This document shows positions 12,244 through 16,581 of a DNA stretch of 16,581 bases, piece after piece (position 1 is the first letter of the stretch; each line of letters begins with the position of its first letter). A program made the translations under genes and the position numbers. The stretch covers positions 1 through 16,581 of the forward strand of contig CANQIR010000004.1 of assembly GCA_947624095.1 (NCBI GenBank), written 5' to 3'. The notes under the pieces were generated by a model. The model made no database searches, was not told the DNA's origin, and saw nothing but the letters and a program-made list of their open reading frames with translations. This DNA is from an uncultured Bacilli bacterium. Lineage in GTDB: Bacteria > Bacillota_I > Bacilli_A > RF39 > UBA660.

Positions 12244-15200
12244 TTAATTAAGTGTTGATGATAAGCCAACTACGTATCTTCTAATTTTGAGAGCATCATT
12301 ACTGCCTAGGGAGTTATCACCGGAAATATCGCCAGCCATTTGATAAACTTTTTCTAAAGTGCTAAGTCCTACTACGTGGCGTCTAATAAGCAGTGCATCG
12401 TTACTACCAACTGTGCCATCCCCATTAGTATCACCTTTGATAATTAAGGTATATTTTTGAGTACCACTAGAAGTTTTGTGTTCGAGAGTCATACCAGTAC
12501 CGATATAACCAGAAGTAACTGGATTTGTACCTTTATAGATTGTAACTGTTTCACCAGAAGTAATATCCAAGGAATTATAGAATTTTTGATAATCGGTTTT
12601 TTCGGTAATTCCTTTTAGGTAACCATCTTCTTGGGTATAGTTTGTGTAAGTAAATAAGTCATCAGTTACGGTAACAGTAAATGTTGTACTAACATTAGAA
12701 CCATCCGTACTTGTTACGGTTATTTTAGTAGAACCAACAGCATGAGTTTTTAAAGTATTTCCTTCTATTGTAGCGATGGTATCATTTTCAATTGTGTATT
12801 TTAAGACTTTATTATAGGCATTGGTTGGGGTAATAACTGGATTTAAATCGATTGTCATATTATTACGGGTACGGATATCATTGATAGAAATATTAGTTAT
12901 TTCACTAGTATTGAATACTTCAAATTCATAAGTTGCCGTTAGAGTTTTAGCGTGACCGCCACTTACTGTTACTTTATATACCCCTTCTTTGGCTTTGCCA
13001 TCATGATTTATAGTAATTGTTGCACTATCACCCGTTAATTGATCGCCACCACTTATAGTAAAGTAATCAACTGGGCTATCTGAGGAATCAGTAATTTTGG
13101 TTGTTAAATTGTCAATATCTTGAATAGTGAATTTTAAGGTAATTGTACCTTCGTTATTAATAAATAATTGAGAGGTATCTTTGGGATACGTACCAGTTAT
13201 TTTGGAAGTTGATAATTTTAATTTAGGATCTTCAACGATGATACTTGTTTTAGCAGTAGCTTCTGGGTTATCTTGACTAGTTACGGTAATATCTGCTTTG
13301 CCGCGGCCTCTAGTTGTTAACGTACCATCTTGTTTAATAGTAGCTACTGTTCCGGGAGAGGTTTGCCATTTCACGGCTTTGTTGGTAGCATTTGGTGGAT
13401 TAACCGTTGCTTCTAAAGTATAAATATGATTATTTAGAAGATATTGGTCTATAGGAGTTAAAGTTATTGATTCTACTTCGACATATTCGATAATTTCAAA
13501 AGTTACAGTATCTTGATTACCATTTTCACCAGTAATTGTTACAGTATACTTACCAAATTTACTATCTTTAGGAATTTTTATAGTAATAGTTGCTTGATTA
13601 TTGTTAACTGTATTACCACTAATGGTAGCATTTTCTAGTTTTGAAGTTGATTCATCAACAATTTCTACTGTAAGATTTGCATTATTTTGATAACCAATAG
13701 CTAATACAGGAATAGTTATAGCGTTTTCATCTTTATCATACATTGTGGAAGAACCTGGGTTAACGTCACCAGCAATTATTTCGTATTGACTATAGAGATG
13801 GAATGGTACTTCTTTAGTTATTTCACCAAAAGTTACAACTATGCGATAATCGCCTTGAGGAGCGGTATGACCACTAGTATTTTGGATAACAATGGTTGCT
13901 TGATTAGTTTGCGTTTGCCCGCTTATTGAAAAATTAGTAGTAACATCTTCATTATTGCTATTAAAGATTTTAATAGTTGCGGCGGAAGCTAAAACAGTTT
14001 TACTATCAAATGATAAGCTTAGGTTAAAATCACCTGAATAGTATGGATATTCTGGATTTTGGGTAAGTGGTCCTAAAGTAAAGTTATATTGAATTTTATC
14101 GGTACTAGCTTTAATACTAGCGTATGGCTTATAAGTGGTATCTTCAGATAGGTCTTCCCATGGGCCATCCATACTTCGACTGACATAACTTTGACCAGCG
14201 GTGGTATTTCCAAAATCAAATAAACTATCTTGAGAAATATATAGTTGTGTACCTATAGGATAATCGCCATCAGAACTTTGGTATTTATAAGCAATCATAA
14301 TGACAAATTTTTGATTTTCAAGAAGATAAGGACTTGATAGTTTAAAAGTGTGATAGCCGTCGTAATTGGCAACGCTTGTACCTAAATGAATAAATTTAGA
14401 TTTATCTAATTTATCATCTACTGGATTTAAGTAAACATCATATACTACACCACTTTTAGTAGCAATAGTTACTTCTTTTAATAATTCTTGTTCGGATTCT
14501 AAAGTGAAAACATTGGCAGCATAGTTTGTTTCAGTATTATAACCATAGTAGCCATTAAATCCTAAAGTATCATAAGCATATATTTTTTCTTCAACATCCG
14601 TAGCGAGGTGGTCAACATCAGTTGCCCCACTAGGAGATGAGCAAATCCAGTAATCTTCATAAGAAACATAGAAATAACCAGCTTTACCATAAGCCCAGTC
14701 ACTACCATAAGAATTTTGGACTATCCAAGCGCCATTAGATTGAGGTTGGTTAGTTGAGGAAAAATAATTTTTATTATAAGTGTCATCCCAACCGATGATA
14801 GTTACTCCATGATTAACTGTATGAAAGGTGTTAGATTTATCATATTTATAATATAGTGATGCATTTTCTTTCTTGTAATAAGCTGATTCAGTTGTCATAT
14901 AAATGTTGGCAGCCATTGAACCGTATTTCGTAATATGTTCTTTAATAACATTTTTAATACTAGCTGTACAGCCACCAACTGTGCCGCTAACAACTTCGTA
15001 GCCATTAACATCAACTGTTCTTTTGGTAGTCGGTAAATCTTTTTTATTAATTGGATTTTCATCATTTTGAAACGGCATAGTAGATTCTTCGACTGGTCCT
15101 TTACCATTAATAAGATAATTGCTGGCGATATAACCATTACCACCGGTACCTACTTGGCGATTATAGTTATTTGCATCGGTACCGTCTTGGAAATAACGGG

Positions 15201-15642
15201 TGGTTGAATATTCCATATGACGAGTTGAAAAATTATAAACTGGTCCATTATTTTTAATAATGGCAGTTTCTAGAGTAGTTAAAGCAGAAAAGGCCCAGCA
15301 GCCACCAGTATTTTGTTGATTCTTGATAGGACGAAGGTAGTTTTGGGTAGTTCTTGGATCAAAAGTAGCTGGGTACTGGCCTTTGGCAGAATCATTAAAA
15401 CTAAAGGTTTTATATTCTTTGTAATATGGTTCTGGTGTACTTACATCAATTAAAGTACTTTTACAAATATTAGGCATTGGAACGGTCTTTTTTTCTTCTT
15501 CAGATAACTTTTGCCATTCAATAAATTCATCAGAAAATGTACACGTACTTGGCGAGATGGCCCTAGGTCTAAGACAAGTTGTGATAAGCATAGCAAAAAT
15601 AATAAAATTAAAAGTAAATATTTTTTTTAATGTCTCTTTCAT
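12244..15642 (-). CDS. Secreted papain-like cysteine protease with lectin-like, Ig-like and C-terminal dockerin domains
   Basis: A large extracellular protein of 1132 residues. Signal peptide: about 1-30. A C1A (papain) peptidase domain at about 87-340 has all catalytic residues: Gln109 in IKNQQN, Cys115 in GGCWAFS, His278 in VNHGVTIIGW, and Asn310 in VQNSYGSDW. A lectin-like domain of the kind found next to such peptidases follows at about 355-512. Beta-sandwich domains fill 520-1000, including two Big2-type Ig domains near 722-802 and 913-994. The C-terminus is a type I-like dockerin with two calcium loops: D1071, N1073, D1075, D1082 in GDTNGDGTVGSND, and D1105, S1107, D1109, D1116 in GDISGDNSLGSND. 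Start: ATG at 15642; the GTG nine bases upstream has no ribosome binding site. It is the first gene of an operon with the cohesin protein, its probable partner. Confidence 0.93.
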   Translation of the reverse strand: MKETLKKIFTFNFIIFAMLITTCLRPRAISPSTCTFSDEFIEWQKLSEEEKKTVPMPNICKSTLIDVSTPEPYYKEYKTFSFNDSAKGQYPATFDPRTTQNYLRPIKNQQNTGGCWAFSALTTLETAIIKNNGPVYNFSTRHMEYSTTRYFQDGTDANNYNRQVGTGGNGYIASNYLINGKGPVEESTMPFQNDENPINKKDLPTTKRTVDVNGYEVVSGTVGGCTASIKNVIKEHITKYGSMAANIYMTTESAYYKKENASLYYKYDKSNTFHTVNHGVTIIGWDDTYNKNYFSSTNQPQSNGAWIVQNSYGSDWAYGKAGYFYVSYEDYWICSSPSGATDVDHLATDVEEKIYAYDTLGFNGYYGYNTETNYAANVFTLESEQELLKEVTIATKSGVVYDVYLNPVDDKLDKSKFIHLGTSVANYDGYHTFKLSSPYLLENQKFVIMIAYKYQSSDGDYPIGTQLYISQDSLFDFGNTTAGQSYVSRSMDGPWEDLSEDTTYKPYASIKASTDKIQYNFTLGPLTQNPEYPYYSGDFNLSLSFDSKTVLASAATIKIFNSNNEDVTTNFSISGQTQTNQATIVIQNTSGHTAPQGDYRIVVTFGEITKEVPFHLYSQYEIIAGDVNPGSSTMYDKDENAITIPVLAIGYQNNANLTVEIVDESTSKLENATISGNTVNNNQATITIKIPKDSKFGKYTVTITGENGNQDTVTFEIIEYVEVESITLTPIDQYLLNNHIYTLEATVNPPNATNKAVKWQTSPGTVATIKQDGTLTTRGRGKADITVTSQDNPEATAKTSIIVEDPKLKLSTSKITGTYPKDTSQLFINNEGTITLKFTIQDIDNLTTKITDSSDSPVDYFTISGGDQLTGDSATITINHDGKAKEGVYKVTVSGGHAKTLTATYEFEVFNTSEITNISINDIRTRNNMTIDLNPVITPTNAYNKVLKYTIENDTIATIEGNTLKTHAVGSTKITVTSTDGSNVSTTFTVTVTDDLFTYTNYTQEDGYLKGITEKTDYQKFYNSLDITSGETVTIYKGTNPVTSGYIGTGMTLEHKTSSGTQKYTLIIKGDTNGDGTVGSNDALLIRRHVVGLSTLEKVYQMAGDISGDNSLGSNDALKIRRYVVGLSSTLN
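12262..12432 (-). other. Dockerin domain of the papain-like protease
   Basis: Two near-identical segments of about 24 residues, each a calcium loop followed by a helix: SNDALLIRRHVVGL and SNDALKIRRYVVGL. The duplicated symmetry is typical of dockerins and allows binding in two orientations. Positions 10 and 11 of both loops are Gly-Ser, the usual site of cohesin specificity. The second loop has Ser1107 and Asn1110 in place of the usual Asn and Gly, so it may bind calcium more weakly. Confidence 0.88.
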
Positions 15643-15662
15643 ACTTACCACTCTCTATGATT

Positions 15663-15691
15663 AGTATATACTATTTTTAAATTTTTAGCAA
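15663..15691 (-). promoter_or_regulatory. Promoter of the dockerin protease and cohesin operon
   Basis: Minus strand: -35 TTGCTA (15691-15686), 17-base spacer, -10 TATACT (15668-15663). The -10 lies within the perfect 12-base palindrome TAGTATATACTA (15662-15673), a possible operator. The sigma-A-like form suggests expression in growing cells and not only in sporulation. Confidence 0.65.
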
Positions 15692-15703
15692 TTCTAAATG
15701 ATA

Positions 15704-15732
15704 TTTACGATAGGGAGATTTTTTGGTATTAT
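15704..15732 (+). promoter_or_regulatory. Promoter of the HIT family gene
   Basis: -35 TTTACG (15704-15709), 17-base spacer, extended -10 TGGTATTAT (TATTAT at 15727-15732). It is back to back with the protease promoter; the two -35 boxes are 12 bases apart. The leader before the ATG would be very short, about 12 bases. Confidence 0.55.
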
Positions 15733-15750
15733 TTAGTTGGTGATATTATT

Positions 15751-16128
15751 ATGGATTGTTTATTTTGTAAGATAGTTAAAGGAGAGGTTGCTAGTAAAAA
15801 GATATATGAAGATGAACAAGTAATAGCAATACTTGATGCTTTTCCTAATGTAGATGGACATACATTAATTATACCAAAGAAACATTATGAAGATTTTTTG
15901 GCAATGCCTGATGATTTAATCGCTCATATTCATAGCGTAGCTAAAAAGATTAGTCCAATTTTAATTAAGGAAATGCAAGCAGAAAGTTTCAGTTTAAGAG
16001 TTAATTATGGAACTACACAGGCGATTAAACATTTTCATTTACATTTACTACCAAATTATGATGTTAAAAAGAAAGCTACGATGAGTAGTGATGAGGTTTA
16101 TGAGAAATTAAAAAGGGCAATGGATTAA
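15751..16128 (+). CDS. HIT family hydrolase (Hint-type nucleotide phosphoramidase-like)
   Basis: A cytoplasmic protein of 125 residues and the only plus-strand gene. The histidine triad is HFHLHLLP (H94, H96, H98), with H96 the expected nucleophile. The N-terminal CLFCKI pair (C3, C6) is part of the zinc site seen in bacterial Hit/Hint proteins, and FPNVDGHTLIIPKKHYEDF is typical. These enzymes remove groups from AMP-linked compounds such as aminoacyl adenylates and AMP-phosphoramidates. The length is slightly short for the family (about 110-150). GGTGATATTATT before the ATG is a modest ribosome binding site. Its stop codon overlaps the stop of the convergent Lgt-like gene by four bases. Confidence 0.93.
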   Translation: MDCLFCKIVKGEVASKKIYEDEQVIAILDAFPNVDGHTLIIPKKHYEDFLAMPDDLIAHIHSVAKKISPILIKEMQAESFSLRVNYGTTQAIKHFHLHLLPNYDVKKKATMSSDEVYEKLKRAMD

Positions 16129-16581
16129 GTTGTCTTTTTTGATGAGTTAAATTTATAAGTTATAAAACCTAGGAAAATAAGGAATAAACAGACTATTTGA
16201 TTGATACTTAAAATAGTGGTGGACGGTTTGAGACGGAAAAATTCTAAAATAAATTTTAAAGTTCCCCAAAGAATAAGACATTTAGAGATTACTTGGGGGT
16301 CTTTTTTATTAGCTAGATGATATAAATAGAAAAATAGGAATATAAAAGTAATTGATTCAATAATTTGAATAGGAAAATAGGAAAATTCACTCGATACTAT
16401 TTGCGAATATTTATAAGTAATCGCCCCTACTCCAGTATATTTAAAACCTAGACAGCAACCGGTTAGAAAACAACCTATTTTACCGATACCATACATTAAA
16501 GGGATTGCGGGAGCAACTAAGTTGGCTAACTTCTTTAGACTTATTTTATACTGCCAGGAATATATGGCAAGCATAGTTAAC
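16125..16581 (-). CDS. Divergent Lgt-family membrane protein (partial, start beyond the window)
   Basis: The C-terminal ~150 residues of a membrane protein related to prolipoprotein diacylglyceryl transferase (Lgt), which moves diacylglycerol from phosphatidylglycerol to lipoprotein cysteines. The frame stays open to the right edge, and full Lgt proteins have about 260-300 residues, so the start lies outside even though an ATG occurs at 16574. Counting from that ATG, the Lgt-like core is GIGKIGCFLTGCCLG (29-43), FPIQIIES (67-74) and WGTLKFILEFFR (103-114), with membrane helices near 75-88 and 122-140. True Lgt has G-R-x-G-N in the first motif and an Arg before the F-x-x-E of the last; both Arg are Lys here and Asn is Cys. 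It may therefore be a paralogue with another lipid-related role. Confidence 0.72.
   Translation of the reverse strand, partial: LTMLAIYSWQYKISLKKLANLVAPAIPLMYGIGKIGCFLTGCCLGFKYTGVGAITYKYSQIVSSEFSYFPIQIIESITFIFLFFYLYHLANKKDPQVISKCLILWGTLKFILEFFRLKPSTTILSINQIVCLFLIFLGFITYKFNSSKKTT

Noticed and set aside
15559..15600. Lipoprotein signal in the dockerin protease (LITTC)
   Set aside because: Thr before the Cys does not fit the lipobox; an ordinary signal peptide is more likely.

Overview
The window is about 70% A+T and reads as a chromosomal segment of a low-GC Gram-positive bacterium. CotE, the RpsP-KhpA and UppS-CdsA-RseP gene orders, Bacillus-like promoters, strong AGGAGG-type ribosome binding sites and a Bacillus-like elongator tRNA-Met all point to class Bacilli. 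A bile salt hydrolase suggests a vertebrate gut, and CotE suggests an endospore former. An uncultured gut Bacilli lineage is my best guess, but I cannot name it. The code looks standard: the bile salt hydrolase ends in TGA at full family length, and no in-frame TGA is needed elsewhere.

Layout. All genes but one are on the minus strand, so transcription runs from right to left. Right edge: a partial, divergent Lgt-like membrane protein, meeting the only plus-strand gene (HIT hydrolase) with overlapping stop codons. Then a two-gene operon: a secreted papain-like cysteine protease ending in a dockerin (15642 to 12244), and a membrane-anchored protein with an N-terminal cohesin-like domain (12223 to 10001). 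Then cotE with a sporulation-type promoter; rpsP-khpA; uppS-cdsA-rseP (no dxr between cdsA and rseP); a small unknown gene followed by a leaderless L,D-transpeptidase; tRNA-Met; a GNAT acetyltransferase with a remnant small ORF; a bile salt hydrolase and flavin reductase operon; and a metallo-beta-lactamase-fold hydrolase and M29 aminopeptidase operon. The left edge holds a terminator and a possible coding start interrupted by a 9-base C/G homopolymer.

Main point of interest. The adjacent dockerin protease and cohesin membrane protein look like a self-contained cohesin-dockerin pair that would hold a large protease on the cell surface. This resembles a cellulosome in miniature, built for protein and not for plant fibre. 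The cohesin protein also has a long, disordered, Asn/Ser/Pro-rich tail on the predicted inner side of the membrane. Secondary points are altered signature residues in CdsA and the Lgt-like protein, and a possible slippage tract at the left edge.
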